From assembly GCA_016209105.1 (NCBI GenBank), contig JACQWR010000018.1:186001-250000 (forward strand): DNA of 64,000 nucleotides. Reading direction: 5' to 3'. The translations under genes were made by a program, and so were the position numbers. Within the stretch, counting starts at the first letter, position 1, and each line of letters starts with the position of its first letter. Below, piece after piece: positions 45,688 through 54,543 of this stretch. This stretch comes from Deltaproteobacteria bacterium (GTDB lineage: Bacteria > Desulfobacterota > Syntrophia > Syntrophales > JACQWR01). Under the pieces are notes generated by a model, which was not told where the DNA came from, did no database searches, and saw only the letters and a list, made by a program, of their open reading frames with translations.

Positions 45688-46313
45688 CGGTCCCTCCCCC
45701 GTATCAGTTCAGTTAGACGCTTGTCGAACGACCCCGCCAGGTCATCGTGCAGGCTCTTCCCGTGGGCATCCATGGTGACGATCCCCGGAAATTGATGAAA
45801 CCGTATCTTCCAGAAGGCTTCCGGCAGGCCGAATTCCTCCGCCATGAACACCTCTATAACATCGGAAACGGAGGCCGCGTCGTAAACGCCCGCCCCGCCG
45901 ATTGCGTGGAGATAGACCGCCCCGTACTTTTTGCAGGCCGCAAGCGTGCGCGCCCCCATGCCGCCCTTGCCGATCACGACCCGGACGCCGAATGCGGCAA
46001 TCACCTTGTCCTGGTATATCTCGTCACGGATACTGGTCGTGGGTCCTGCGGATACGAAACTCCATGTTCCCCCTTCCGCGCGCACAATGGGGCCGCTGTG
46101 GTAGATGGCCCCGCCCCGGAGGATGGACTCAAGTTCCTCGTATATTTTCTTGTCCGCGGGCGGCAGAGGCCGGGGGCCTTCGATGAGCGTTTCCACCAGG
46201 TACTTGTGGGCGGCGTCCCGTCCCGTGACGGCGATGCCGGAGAGGACCACCCGATCACCGGCGTGAAGCGAGCGGATTTGTTCCTCCGATAGGGGTGTGG
46301 CAAGTTCGATCAT
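45684..46313 (-). CDS. Fumarase/tartrate dehydratase class I, beta subunit
   Basis: 209 aa from ATG 46313; the frame is open to 46649 but that part is antisense to real alpha-subunit coding. LHAGDRVVLSGIAVTGRDAAHK and GAGVYDAASVSDV, GMGARTL and DAHGKSLH are blocks of the swivelling C-terminal domain of class I hydratases. Needs the alpha subunit to form the Fe-S enzyme. Could hydrate fumarate or dehydrate L-tartrate. Confidence 0.88.
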   Translation of the reverse strand: MIELATPLSEEQIRSLHAGDRVVLSGIAVTGRDAAHKYLVETLIEGPRPLPPADKKIYEELESILRGGAIYHSGPIVRAEGGTWSFVSAGPTTSIRDEIYQDKVIAAFGVRVVIGKGGMGARTLAACKKYGAVYLHAIGGAGVYDAASVSDVIEVFMAEEFGLPEAFWKIRFHQFPGIVTMDAHGKSLHDDLAGSFDKRLTELIRGRDR

Positions 46314-46321
46314 ATAACACC

Positions 46322-47203
46322 TCAGCACGTCACGCGGTACGTCCCGTCCGGCTCGATTCTCATGGCGCGTCGGCGGTGCTCCCAGCACATATAAGTAATG
46401 GTCACGAAGTAACAGGCGGGCACGCGATGGAGGGCGCCGATTTTTACGCCCAAGAGGGTGGTGTTGCCGCCCAGACCGAGCGGGCCGATGCCCAGGCTGT
46501 TTCCCTCTTCCAGCAGACGGTTTTCCAGCGTTGCCAGCAGGGGATCGGGATTGACGTCGGCAAGACGGCGCAGAAGCTGGCGTTTTGATTCCGCGTAACC
46601 GGAGCCGCGATCGCCGCCGATGCAGATCCCCAGGATGCCCGGCGGGCACCCCTTCCCCTCGGCCCGGCGCAGGGCATCGAGCACGACGATGCGCACCCCT
46701 TCCAGGTCGCGCCCCGCGTTTAACGCATCGCAGGGGAGGCTGTACTGGCTGCCCACATTTTCGCTTCCCCCGCCTTTCAGCATCAGCAAAACCTCAAGAG
46801 CTGGGTCGTCCCACTCCGTAAAATATATCGGGGGGAACCCCTGACCCACGTTGTTGCCGCTGTTCTTCCCCGAAACGGCATCAACAGCATTCGGCCTTAA
46901 ATACTGCCCTGCGGTAGCCCGTACCAGCGCTTCCTCGCAAAGTCCTTTTAAAAAACGCCGGCTCAGGTGCGGGGGATGGGAGATATAGAAGGCGGGCGCT
47001 CCCGTATCCTGGCACAGGGGCACACGCCGTTCCCTCGCCATTTCGATATTCTTGAGAAATGCGGAAAGAATAAACTCTGCATTGGAGCCGGCCGCTTCCT
47101 TCTGCCTACCGGCAACGAGCGCCGCTTTCACATCTTCGGGCAGCTCCGTCGCTGTCAGCCGCACCAGTTCAAAAAGCGCCCCGGCAATGATTTTTTCATC
47201 CAT
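46322..47203 (-). CDS. Fumarase/tartrate dehydratase class I, alpha subunit
   Basis: 293 aa from ATG 47203 (frame open to 47281). Cluster Cys residues at VPLCQDTGAP, GICIGGDRGS region and the later CGLGGNTT-type GPLGLGGNTTLLGVK block; GGGSENVGSQY is another hallmark. [4Fe-4S] dehydratase. Eight bases before the beta subunit gene; the adjacent tartrate/D-malate dehydrogenase suggests tartrate or malate use, while a plain fumarase is the alternative. Confidence 0.88.
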   Translation of the reverse strand: MDEKIIAGALFELVRLTATELPEDVKAALVAGRQKEAAGSNAEFILSAFLKNIEMARERRVPLCQDTGAPAFYISHPPHLSRRFLKGLCEEALVRATAGQYLRPNAVDAVSGKNSGNNVGQGFPPIYFTEWDDPALEVLLMLKGGGSENVGSQYSLPCDALNAGRDLEGVRIVVLDALRRAEGKGCPPGILGICIGGDRGSGYAESKRQLLRRLADVNPDPLLATLENRLLEEGNSLGIGPLGLGGNTTLLGVKIGALHRVPACYFVTITYMCWEHRRRAMRIEPDGTYRVTC

Positions 47204-47325
47204 CTCTTTATCTCTCTGCAATGATGTCCGCAAACCTACCATGAGCCCCTTTTGAGACGCAACAAAAATCGGCTCTGCCAAAACAGAACACGGATGAAAC
47301 CGGAGTGCAGGCGAAAGATCAACGC

Positions 47326-47355
47326 TTGACAGATATCCGAGGCACAGTCTATAGA
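47326..47355 (+). promoter_or_regulatory. Sigma70-type promoter of the Nudix gene
   Basis: TTGACA (47326-47331), 18-base spacer, TATAGA (47350-47355); the start codon is 55 bases further. Confidence 0.6.
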
Positions 47356-47409
47356 GTGGCCGGCGATGAGCGCCTTTTCCCGCTCCGGGAAGCGTAACGG
47401 CAAACCCCT

Positions 47410-47874
47410 ATGACGACGAAAAAAACACTATCCTGTCCGCGCTGCGGCGAGGAACTGAAGTCTTACCGAAACCCCCTCCCCACCGCAGATGTCATCATCG
47501 AACTCGCAGGGAAAGGCATCGTCCTTATCATGCGGAAGAATGAGCCGCGGGGGTGGGCCATTCCCGGCGGCTTCGTTGACTACGGCGAATCGCTTGAAGA
47601 TGCGGCGATACGGGAGGCAAAAGAGGAAACGGGGCTGGATGTTGCCCTTACCGGGCAGCTCCATACCTATTCGAAGCCGGAGCGGGACCCCCGCCACCAT
47701 ACGATTACGACCGTTTATACGGCAACCGCTTCCGGAACTCCCGTGGCCGCCGACGATGCCGCGGCAATCGGCATATTCACGGAATCAAACCTGCCCTCCC
47801 CCCTGATGTTCGACCATGCGGAAATCCTGGCGGATTACTTTCGCCTCAAAAAGGCGCCGGGGAACCGTTTCTAA
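47410..47874 (+). CDS. Nudix hydrolase
   Basis: 154 aa. Nudix box (G-x5-E-x7-REUxEExGU) is complete: [20 protein letters not shown] from residue ~56. N terminus has one CPRC pair, half of a zinc ribbon whose second pair is missing. Likely hydrolyses an NDP-linked metabolite; ADP-ribose is a common guess, not shown here. Convergent with the MFS gene. Confidence 0.88.
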   Translation: MTTKKTLSCPRCGEELKSYRNPLPTADVIIELAGKGIVLIMRKNEPRGWAIPGGFVDYGESLEDAAIREAKEETGLDVALTGQLHTYSKPERDPRHHTITTVYTATASGTPVAADDAAAIGIFTESNLPSPLMFDHAEILADYFRLKKAPGNRF

Positions 47875-47914
47875 TTGAAGCTGCAGGGGCTTTTCCCAAA
47901 AGCGAAGCCGGGCT

Positions 47915-49171
47915 CTATGCACTGCCTTTCCGCGACATCCCGAAAAAGAACCATCCCAGAGCGATAGCCTGTAACACCGTCGTGACGCCGAATGCAACCG
48001 CGTAACCTTCCGGCGCATAACTTCCTCCCCCGGCAGGATAGCGGTTGATAACGACGCCCATGCCCCATTGCACCAGAAAGGCGGTGACGAACACCAGCAG
48101 GTTGAGCGCCGTGATGGCCCGGCCGGCCATGGACACCGGAAAGGCATGAGAGAGAATCGCAAAGTTCACGGTCCCCGCAGTGCCGAGAAATCCGACCAAA
48201 AACCAGACAAGCGGCTGCATTCCCGTGTATCCCAGAACCAGGGAAGCATGAACCAGGAGGGCGACTCCGATGCCGGTCCCCACGACGTAACTGGGCGCCA
48301 CACCGGCGCGCTCGAGGCGGGAGGCCAGGTTGCCCATAATCATGTGACCCGCCGCCATGGCGATGGCCGCAACGAGGAGATAATTGGCAATCTCATCGCG
48401 CCCATGCCCCCCCACGTCGCTCATCCAACCTGCCGCCCATAGACCCTGCAAGGACATGACTGTGGATTGGGAGATCATCGTGAGCGGGGCAATGCGCCAG
48501 AACTCGCGGCTTCTTCCGATTTGCCCAAAACCCTTGAACTGTTCCCTGATCGTTGCGTGCGCCGCCGTATCGCGCCGCTCAGGGACCAGGCCGAAGATCA
48601 GCGCGCTTGTCATGACAAAGGCAACGGCAAAAAAGGTAAACAGCACATGCCAGTCTACCAGTTGCAGCATCCATTCAACGGGCGCGGTGGAAAAAACGGC
48701 GCCGATTCCACCCGCCGAAAGTATCCAGCCGTTCATTGCGGCGAGACGATGACGGGGAAACCAGATGGTATTCGCCTGGATCCCGGCCATCAGGCAAGCG
48801 CTGACCCCCATGCCGATAAGACCTCTTCCCAGGATCAACATCGAGGCGCTTCCGCCCCAGGCAAACAACAGCGAACCGGAGGCCGCGACAAGCAAGAGAC
48901 ACCCTTCGACACGGCGCGGCCCGAAGCGATCAAGCAGGACGCCGAGCAGCGGTTGAAACAGGGCAAAGGCGAGAAAATAAACGCTGGTCAGGAGTCCGAG
49001 CTCGGAAGCGTCAAGGCTAAACGTCCTCGCCAGGTCGGGCGCGATGACGGCGTTGACGTTCCGGAGGAGATAGGAGAGGAAATAGCCGCAGCCAAAAGGC
49101 CCCAGAACCGCGAAAAGCAGGCTGCGCCCTTCCGGCTGCCCGTGCGAATGACAGGCATTGATACCGTTCAT
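47915..49171 (-). CDS. MFS transporter
   Basis: About 418 aa from ATG 49171 (frame open to ATG 49258, where the added 29 residues are hydrophilic and atypical). Twelve membrane helices; the loop 2-3 motif LLGVLLDRFGPRRVEG and helix 4 GRGLIGMGVSACLM fit the major facilitator fold. Resembles hexuronate/oxalate or nitrate-type anion MFS members only loosely, so the substrate is open. Confidence 0.85.
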   Translation of the reverse strand: MNGINACHSHGQPEGRSLLFAVLGPFGCGYFLSYLLRNVNAVIAPDLARTFSLDASELGLLTSVYFLAFALFQPLLGVLLDRFGPRRVEGCLLLVAASGSLLFAWGGSASMLILGRGLIGMGVSACLMAGIQANTIWFPRHRLAAMNGWILSAGGIGAVFSTAPVEWMLQLVDWHVLFTFFAVAFVMTSALIFGLVPERRDTAAHATIREQFKGFGQIGRSREFWRIAPLTMISQSTVMSLQGLWAAGWMSDVGGHGRDEIANYLLVAAIAMAAGHMIMGNLASRLERAGVAPSYVVGTGIGVALLVHASLVLGYTGMQPLVWFLVGFLGTAGTVNFAILSHAFPVSMAGRAITALNLLVFVTAFLVQWGMGVVINRYPAGGGSYAPEGYAVAFGVTTVLQAIALGWFFFGMSRKGSA

Positions 49172-49352
49172 GCCGTCCGGGACTTCCCGCGAGCCCGCAG
49201 CAAATCCACCAACCCGATCTTTCGGGAACCTTTGTAAACAGTCACTTTCTTCTTGCATACCTAAACGACCTTTGATGAAAACTCCTTGATAAGGCGGCGC
49301 GAGTATAGGGAAAGGTCACCTCTGCGTCAAGACAATTTACCCTCTCTTCTTG

Positions 49353-49381
49353 TTGACACACCTTTTCCTTTCCCCTAAAAT
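49353..49381 (+). promoter_or_regulatory. Sigma70-type promoter of the DapA-family gene
   Basis: TTGACA (49353-49358), 17-base spacer, TAAAAT (49376-49381), about 70 bases before the start. Confidence 0.65.
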
Positions 49382-49450
49382 CTCCGGGCAGCGGCCCCGA
49401 AAGGTGCGCGTCTGATCCGACGGGATAATCGCAACCAGGGTATTGACCAG

Positions 49451-50389
49451 ATGCATAGCAAGATCCGCCCCCATCGCAAGATCACCGGTTATTCAGCCGT
49501 TCTCCTGCCCTTCAAGCAAGACGGCAGCGTGGACGGGGATGCCTTCTGCGCCCACGTCGTCCGCACTGCCGACGCCGGGTTGATTCCCGCCGTCAATATG
49601 GATACGGGCTATGCCGACCTGATTGAGGAACATATCCGCACGGAGGCGCTGCGCCTCACTGCCGGCGCCCTCTCCGGGCGCCCCTTCACCGCAGGGGCTT
49701 TTGTCCGGTCTCGCGTGGAAGACGCCTTCAACCCGTCGCCCTACTATCGCCAAATCGAGCAGATTCTCTCTTTCGGCGGAATACCGACCATCTTCCAGTC
49801 CTTCGGTCTCACGGCCCTGCCCTCCGAACAGATCATCTGTGCCTACGCCGATTTCGGGCGTCTTGCCCCGCAGTTCATCGCTTTCGAACTGGGGACAATG
49901 TTTGCGCCGTTCGGCAAGATCTACGACCTCGCCACGTATGAAGAGCTGCTGAAGATCCCGCAGTGCATCGGCGCGAAGCATTCCTCCTTGAGCCGCTGGT
50001 CCGAGTGGGAACGGCTCGCTGTGCGCGACCGCATCCGGCCTGATTTCAAGGTGTTCACGGGCAACGACCTTGCCATAGACATGGTGATGTACGGCTCTGA
50101 TTATCTCCTCGGACTTTCGACCTTCGCTCCCGATTATTTTGCCCTGCGGGATCGTTACTGGTTTGAAGGCGATTTGCGTTATTATGAATTGAATGATGTT
50201 TTGCAATACCTGGGCTTTTTCGCCTTCCGCGCTCCCGTCCCGGCGTATAAACACACCGCCGCCCAATTCCTGAAACTGCGCGGCTGGATCTCCTGCGACA
50301 ATACCCATGCCCGCAGCCTCAAGCGCCCTGCCGGTGACATTGATATCTTGCAGAAAATCTTGGAGCAGTTGGAAAGGCTGGGCAAGTAA
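49451..50389 (+). CDS. Dihydrodipicolinate synthase/N-acetylneuraminate lyase family protein
   Basis: 312 aa TIM barrel. [18 protein letters not shown] start, Schiff-base Lys in [27 protein letters not shown] late block. The usual GTTGE of DapA is replaced by MDTGYAD, so it is probably a pyruvate-dependent aldolase or dehydratase acting on another substrate, not the lysine enzyme. Own promoter; no partner gene adjoining. Confidence 0.78.
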   Translation: MHSKIRPHRKITGYSAVLLPFKQDGSVDGDAFCAHVVRTADAGLIPAVNMDTGYADLIEEHIRTEALRLTAGALSGRPFTAGAFVRSRVEDAFNPSPYYRQIEQILSFGGIPTIFQSFGLTALPSEQIICAYADFGRLAPQFIAFELGTMFAPFGKIYDLATYEELLKIPQCIGAKHSSLSRWSEWERLAVRDRIRPDFKVFTGNDLAIDMVMYGSDYLLGLSTFAPDYFALRDRYWFEGDLRYYELNDVLQYLGFFAFRAPVPAYKHTAAQFLKLRGWISCDNTHARSLKRPAGDIDILQKILEQLERLGK

Positions 50390-50441
50390 CGGATAATGAC
50401 CTGGTCGGTGAAGAAACTGCGTTCTCTTCCCCTCTGTTCCC

Positions 50442-50470
50442 TTGACAAACAGGATCGTTCTTCGTACACT
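50442..50470 (+). promoter_or_regulatory. Sigma70-type promoter upstream of the exported aldolase
   Basis: TTGACA (50442-50447), 17-base spacer, TACACT (50465-50470). It would give a ~165-base leader before the gene at 50641, in which no clear structure or ORF was recognised. Confidence 0.65.
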
Positions 50471-50640
50471 CCCGCGGCGAGAAAGCAATCGCTTATCCAT
50501 CAATGACGGAGGGCGCGCCGGAATGCGCCAAGTTCACCATGACCGTGACATTTTCATGCTGAGTGACGTCCCGCGGGACCTGGAGGTTTTCAAGAGAAAA
50601 CCATACTGTAGACTGATGAACTGTTAGGAGGAATGATCAA

Positions 50641-51651
50641 ATGCTAAGGAAAGTGAAACTGGTTCTGTTTGTTGCAGGGTTCTTGAGTGTCTTTGGAATT
50701 GGACAGGCGTTGGCTGAATTTAGAGCTGCATGCGGTGTGATCACGAAGATAGACGATAAGAACATTACTTTTACAACCGAACTTGGCGATACGGTAACGT
50801 CTCAGGTGGATAGTAAAAGGACAGCGGTTTATCGCGCCGACACTAAGATTGACGGAAAAAAACTAAAGGTGGGAGACAAAATCTGGATTACGTTCCGGCC
50901 GAGCAAGAGCAATCGCGCGGCATTGATCAAAACGGAGCCGAACATAGAAAAAGAGCGGGATATCCTTAAAGATAAGCTCGCCCGCGCCATCCGGATCCTT
51001 AATATGGAAGGGTTGGTTGCCTTCTCCGGACACATCAGCGCCCGGATTCCGGGAGCCGACACCTTTTTTATCCATCCGTCCGAGACGCCCCGCAGTGACG
51101 TCAAACCGTCCGATATGTGCGAGGTAACGATCGAAGGAAAGCAGATTTCCGGACCTTCGGCTGTGCCGAGCGAGACGGAGATACATTCCGCCATCTACCG
51201 GGCAAGAAAAGACGTCAACAGCGTACTGCACATACACCCTCACTACATCATCATTCCCAGTCTCGTCGGCAAGGACCTGATAGCCATCAGCGGTCACGGC
51301 GCGATTTTTGGCGCAAAGCTTCCGGTCTTCCCCGGTCAGGACAAAATTTCCACGCGCGACGACGCGGAAAAGATGGTGAAGATCATGGGAACGGGCAGAG
51401 CTGTCGTCATGAGGGGGCATGGCGCCGCCGTGGCGGAGGGAACGGTTGAAGCGGTTCTGACTGCCGCCATGTACCTGGAAGAGAACAGCAAACTTCTCGT
51501 TGATGCGATGGCCGTCGGAACTCCCATTCCGATGACCGCCGCTGAAATCAAGGACGCAGCCGATGATACGTACCAGCCGTCGAGCATCATCAAGGCGTGG
51601 GATTACTACATTGAGAAGGGTCAAAAGGCCGGCATCTTCTGGGACAAATAA
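50641..51651 (+). CDS. Exported class II aldolase/adducin-family protein with N-terminal beta-rich domain
   Basis: 336 aa. Signal peptide (KVKLVLFVAGFLSVFGIGQALA, residues ~4-25), then a DUF5666-like beta domain (~27-95, GVITKIDDKNITFTTELGD and KLKVGDKIWITF), then a class II aldolase fold (~105-320). The zinc site looks complete: LHIHPHY, later RGHGAAV, with catalytic Glu in SETEIHSA. Class II aldolases are normally cytoplasmic, so export is unusual; substrate unknown. GGAGGAA upstream of the ATG. Confidence 0.82.
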   Translation: MLRKVKLVLFVAGFLSVFGIGQALAEFRAACGVITKIDDKNITFTTELGDTVTSQVDSKRTAVYRADTKIDGKKLKVGDKIWITFRPSKSNRAALIKTEPNIEKERDILKDKLARAIRILNMEGLVAFSGHISARIPGADTFFIHPSETPRSDVKPSDMCEVTIEGKQISGPSAVPSETEIHSAIYRARKDVNSVLHIHPHYIIIPSLVGKDLIAISGHGAIFGAKLPVFPGQDKISTRDDAEKMVKIMGTGRAVVMRGHGAAVAEGTVEAVLTAAMYLEENSKLLVDAMAVGTPIPMTAAEIKDAADDTYQPSSIIKAWDYYIEKGQKAGIFWDK

Positions 51652-51693
51652 TGAGAGGCGGCGCGCGCCGTTTCCCCTTATTCCCGACTTTTT

Positions 51694-51737
51694 GAATTCG
51701 GCAGCAAGCGCATTTCCCGCAGCCTGCTGCCGAATTC
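51694..51737. repeat. Palindromic element, family A (copy 10)
   Basis: Perfect 13-bp inverted repeat GAATTCGGCAGCA (51694-51706) and TGCTGCCGAATTC (51725-51737) around AAGCGCATTTCCCGCAGC-like inner sequence. Confidence 0.75.
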
Positions 51738-51797
51738 ATCGCTTATTCCGTTCATCTATCTTCTTATCGGCAAAACACTAAAAGGAGGGACACAACC

Positions 51798-51986
51798 ATG
51801 CCATTAGTTATCATTGAAGCGGATGAGGGAAGAACCATCGAACAAAAGAGGGGGCTTGTCAAGGACGTCACCGAAGCCGTTTGTAAAAATTATAATGTCA
51901 AACCGGAATCAGTCAGTATCCACATTCATGAAGGGAAAAAGGAAAACCGGGCAAAAGCCGGCAAACTGGCTATTGACTTAGGGTAG
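51798..51986 (+). CDS. 4-oxalocrotonate tautomerase family protein
   Basis: 62 aa, usual subunit size. After Met removal Pro1 is the catalytic base (MPLVIIEA), and the chain follows the beta-alpha-beta tautomerase pattern (KRGLVKDVTEAVCKNYN). The conserved Arg equivalents are less clear (KKENRAKAG). Forms hexamers in the family; physiological substrate unknown. AAGGAGGG before the ATG. Confidence 0.88.
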   Translation: MPLVIIEADEGRTIEQKRGLVKDVTEAVCKNYNVKPESVSIHIHEGKKENRAKAGKLAIDLG

Positions 51987-52035
51987 TGTTTTAACAATAA
52001 GCTGTCATATCGACAACAAGGAACAGAACCGTCTA

Positions 52036-52092
52036 AGTATTCGCTCGCATACCCCGCGGCAAGCTGCGGGGTATGCGCTCGCCGTTGAATTC
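52036..52092. repeat. Palindromic element, family A (copy 11)
   Basis: Stem GCATACCCCGC (52047-52057) and GCGGGGTATGC (52066-52076) with the loop GGCAAGCT, flanked by TATTCGCTC and GCTCGCCGTTGAATTC. A fragment of family B (TGTCATATCGA, 52003-52013) lies just upstream. Confidence 0.75.
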
Positions 52093-52209
52093 ATCCGCGT
52101 ATTTTCCATTGGACATCTCCATGGATATTCGGTAGTATCCGCGAGGCATTACAACTCCCGTCCACTTTTTGTTTCTGGCCACGCTGTTAGCAGCTGCAGG
52201 GGGCACCAG

Positions 52210-53262
52210 ATGACTGAGCAATCCAGGACAAATAAAAAACTGCTCGAAGAGATATCCGTCTTACAGCAGCGAATCCGGGAACTCGAAAAATCAGAATCAG
52301 AGCAAAAGCAGGCGGAGGAAGCGTTGCGCGCCAGCGAGGAGCGTTACCGGCGGATCATCGAGGGGATCACGGATTACCAGTATACGGTCCGCATTGAGAA
52401 CGGTCGCGCGGTGGAGACGAAACATAGTCCGGTCTGCGTAGCCGTAACGGGGTATACGGCAGAGGAGTTTGCAGCCGATCCGTACCTCTGGATTCGCATG
52501 GTAGCGCCGGAGGACCGCGACCTGATCATAAAGCGCGTGGAACAAATTCTGAAGGGAAATGATATCCCGCCTATTGAACACCGACTCATACGCAAAGACG
52601 GAGAGTTGCGCTGGGTCAGCGACAATATCATTCTGAGCAGGGATGACTCCGGAACCCTCCTGTCATACGACGGCGTGGTCAAGGATATCACCCAACGCAA
52701 AAAAATGGAGGCCGAAATCCTTGCCCTTTCAATAACCGATCAGCTCACGGGCCTGCATAACAGAAGGGGGTTTTTATCTCTTGCGGAGCAGCAGCTAAAA
52801 TTAGCAAACAGGAATAAGCGCGGATTACTGCTTTTTTTTGCGGATGTGGACGGGTTAAAATGGATTAACGATACGTTGGGTCATGAGGAAGGAGACAGAG
52901 CGCTCGTTGAAGCGGCAATCACCTTGAGGGAGACCTTCAGAACCTCCGACATCATTGCCCGTCTGGGAGGAGATGAATTTGCCATCCTTTCCGTTGATAT
53001 AACCGACGCAAATTCTGAAATTTTTACCACCCGGTTGCGGGATTTGATTGACAAACTGAACGCTCAGGAAAACCGGAGATACCGGCTTTCAATCAGCGTC
53101 GGTTGCTCGCACTATGATCCTGAAAATCCCTGTTCCATTGACGAACTCATGGTCCGTGCGGACAAATTGATGTATGAGCAGAAACAAAGCAAGAAGGCCC
53201 TTCTCCTGCAAACGCCCTCCCCCGCTGCCGGTTCAGCCGTGCAGATTGAACCAAAACAGTAA
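52210..53262 (+). CDS. PAS-GGDEF diguanylate cyclase
   Basis: 350 aa. Short coiled coil (~5-45), PAS domain (~45-170) ending with the PAC-like DGVVKDITQRKKME, then GGDEF domain (~175-335) with intact LGGDEF and the allosteric I-site RTSD five residues upstream. Predicted to make cyclic di-GMP in the cytoplasm in response to a PAS-bound signal, with product inhibition. No membrane segment. No EAL or PilZ gene nearby. Confidence 0.92.
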   Translation: MTEQSRTNKKLLEEISVLQQRIRELEKSESEQKQAEEALRASEERYRRIIEGITDYQYTVRIENGRAVETKHSPVCVAVTGYTAEEFAADPYLWIRMVAPEDRDLIIKRVEQILKGNDIPPIEHRLIRKDGELRWVSDNIILSRDDSGTLLSYDGVVKDITQRKKMEAEILALSITDQLTGLHNRRGFLSLAEQQLKLANRNKRGLLLFFADVDGLKWINDTLGHEEGDRALVEAAITLRETFRTSDIIARLGGDEFAILSVDITDANSEIFTTRLRDLIDKLNAQENRRYRLSISVGCSHYDPENPCSIDELMVRADKLMYEQKQSKKALLLQTPSPAAGSAVQIEPKQ

Positions 53263-53311
53263 TAACCGGTTTAGGCCACAAGCCTGAATCAACCGGCGGG
53301 AACACCGCGTA

Positions 53312-53353
53312 GAATCGAAGATTCTCCGCAGCAAGCTGCGGAGAGCTTCAATC
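53312..53353. repeat. Palindromic element, family A (copy 12, near-perfect)
   Basis: GAATCGAAGAT then TCTCCGCAG-CAAG-CTGCGGAGA and GCTTCAATC; the best-preserved hairpin of the family. Lies between the GGDEF gene and the exported duplicated protein, in a position also suited to termination. Confidence 0.8.
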
Positions 53354-53392
53354 ACTTGGAAACGTTTCATAACAGATCGGAGGATGGTACCT

Positions 53393-54481
53393 ATGAAAAT
53401 CCTGATGAAGTCCTTGTTGCTTTCCCTTTGCGTAATTCTCTGTGCGGGCATAGCCTCCGCCCAGTCTGCCTTAGTGGACATACCGGTGAACACCGAGAAG
53501 ACGGTCGCGACGGCCACGGGCCTCACCGGCCTGCCGTCCTCCCTGGGCTCTCCGGCGGACTATTGCGTGATCCTCCGCATCGCGCCCTTGAAACCCGGCA
53601 TGAAGTACGAAGCCACGCTGACCTACGACGCCGGGACCGATATCGGCTACGCCCACGCCTGGGTGGACGGCAACCCCTTCGAGAAAGACTGGGCCTCTTT
53701 TGTGGGCATCGGAACGGGAACGGGGACCCGGGAACTGCGGGACAAGCAGGAAAAGTTCATCTTCTCCATCGACCCGCAGAGCACGGCAAACACCCTGTAC
53801 CTGGCCCTGCGCTCCAACAAGCCCTTTACCTTCCGCTTCGGGGTAAGCGACCGGCTCTCCGGCGCAACCCCCAACTCCCAGGACCGCTGGGGCTACTACT
53901 TCGTACGGGACTTCAACGCCGACCGTACAGCGCCTTTCCTGCTGAAACGCGGACAGAGCGCCGTTGCCGCCTTGACACCGCCGGCGCCCCGGTGGCCGTG
54001 GGTGGACATACCGGTGAACACTGAGAAGACGGTCACAACAGCCCAGGGCCTCGCCGGCCTGCCCTCCTCCCTGGGCTCACCGGCGGACTATTGCGCGGTT
54101 CTCCGCATCGCGCCCCTCAAACCCGGCATGAAGTACGAGGCCACGCTGACCTACGACGCCGGGACTGACATCGGCTACGCCCATGCCTGGGTGGACGGCA
54201 ACCCCTTCGAGAAAGACTGGGCCTCTTTTGTGGGCATCGGAACGGGAACGGGGTCCCGGGAGCTGCGGGGCAAACAGGAAAAATTCATCTTCTCCATTGA
54301 CCCGCAGAGCACGGCAAACACCCTGTACCTAGCCCTGCGCTCCAACAAGCCCTTCACCTTCCGCTTCGGGGTGAGCGACCGGCTCTCCGGCGTAACCCGC
54401 AATTCCCAGGACCGCTGGGGCTACTACTTCGTTCAGGACTTCGACGCCAACCGGACCGCGCCCTTCCTGCTGAAACGGTAG
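53393..54481 (+). CDS. Exported protein of two near-identical domains, function unknown
   Basis: 362 aa from ATG 53393 (GGAGG upstream; the in-frame ATG at 53384 is too close). Signal peptide (ILMKSLLLSLCVILCAG) to about ASA. Two tandem copies of a ~160-residue domain starting VDIPVNTEKTV and ending TAPFLLKR, joined by a Pro-rich linker (PPAPRWPW). The DNA period is 528 bases and the copies are almost identical in DNA as well as protein, so the duplication is recent or kept by gene conversion. Likely all-beta with Cys in DYC. No recognised family. Confidence 0.85.
   Translation: MKILMKSLLLSLCVILCAGIASAQSALVDIPVNTEKTVATATGLTGLPSSLGSPADYCVILRIAPLKPGMKYEATLTYDAGTDIGYAHAWVDGNPFEKDWASFVGIGTGTGTRELRDKQEKFIFSIDPQSTANTLYLALRSNKPFTFRFGVSDRLSGATPNSQDRWGYYFVRDFNADRTAPFLLKRGQSAVAALTPPAPRWPWVDIPVNTEKTVTTAQGLAGLPSSLGSPADYCAVLRIAPLKPGMKYEATLTYDAGTDIGYAHAWVDGNPFEKDWASFVGIGTGTGSRELRGKQEKFIFSIDPQSTANTLYLALRSNKPFTFRFGVSDRLSGVTRNSQDRWGYYFVQDFDANRTAPFLLKR
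53474..54481 (+). repeat. Tandem 528-base duplication inside a gene
   Basis: Copy 1 begins at GTGGACATACCGGTGAACAC (53474) and copy 2 at the same words at 54002; high identity continues for about 480 bases of each unit. The spacing is exactly 176 codons, keeping the frame. Confidence 0.9.
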
Positions 54482-54543
54482 GCCGGGGTACCCGACTGAT
54501 TGATATTATTTCATCAGCCGTATAAAGTGACAACATTTTAAAA

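Noticed and set aside
46314..46649. N-terminal extension of the hydratase beta subunit
   Set aside because: These bases code for the alpha subunit in another frame; the beta homology begins at ATG 46313.
49493..50503. Minus-strand ORF opposite the DapA-family gene
   Set aside because: The plus frame has promoter, start and Schiff-base Lys motif; the opposite does not.
53356..54024. Alternative-frame ORF over the duplicated exported gene
   Set aside because: Out of frame with the signal peptide; Arg/His/Gly-rich shadow of GC-rich DNA.
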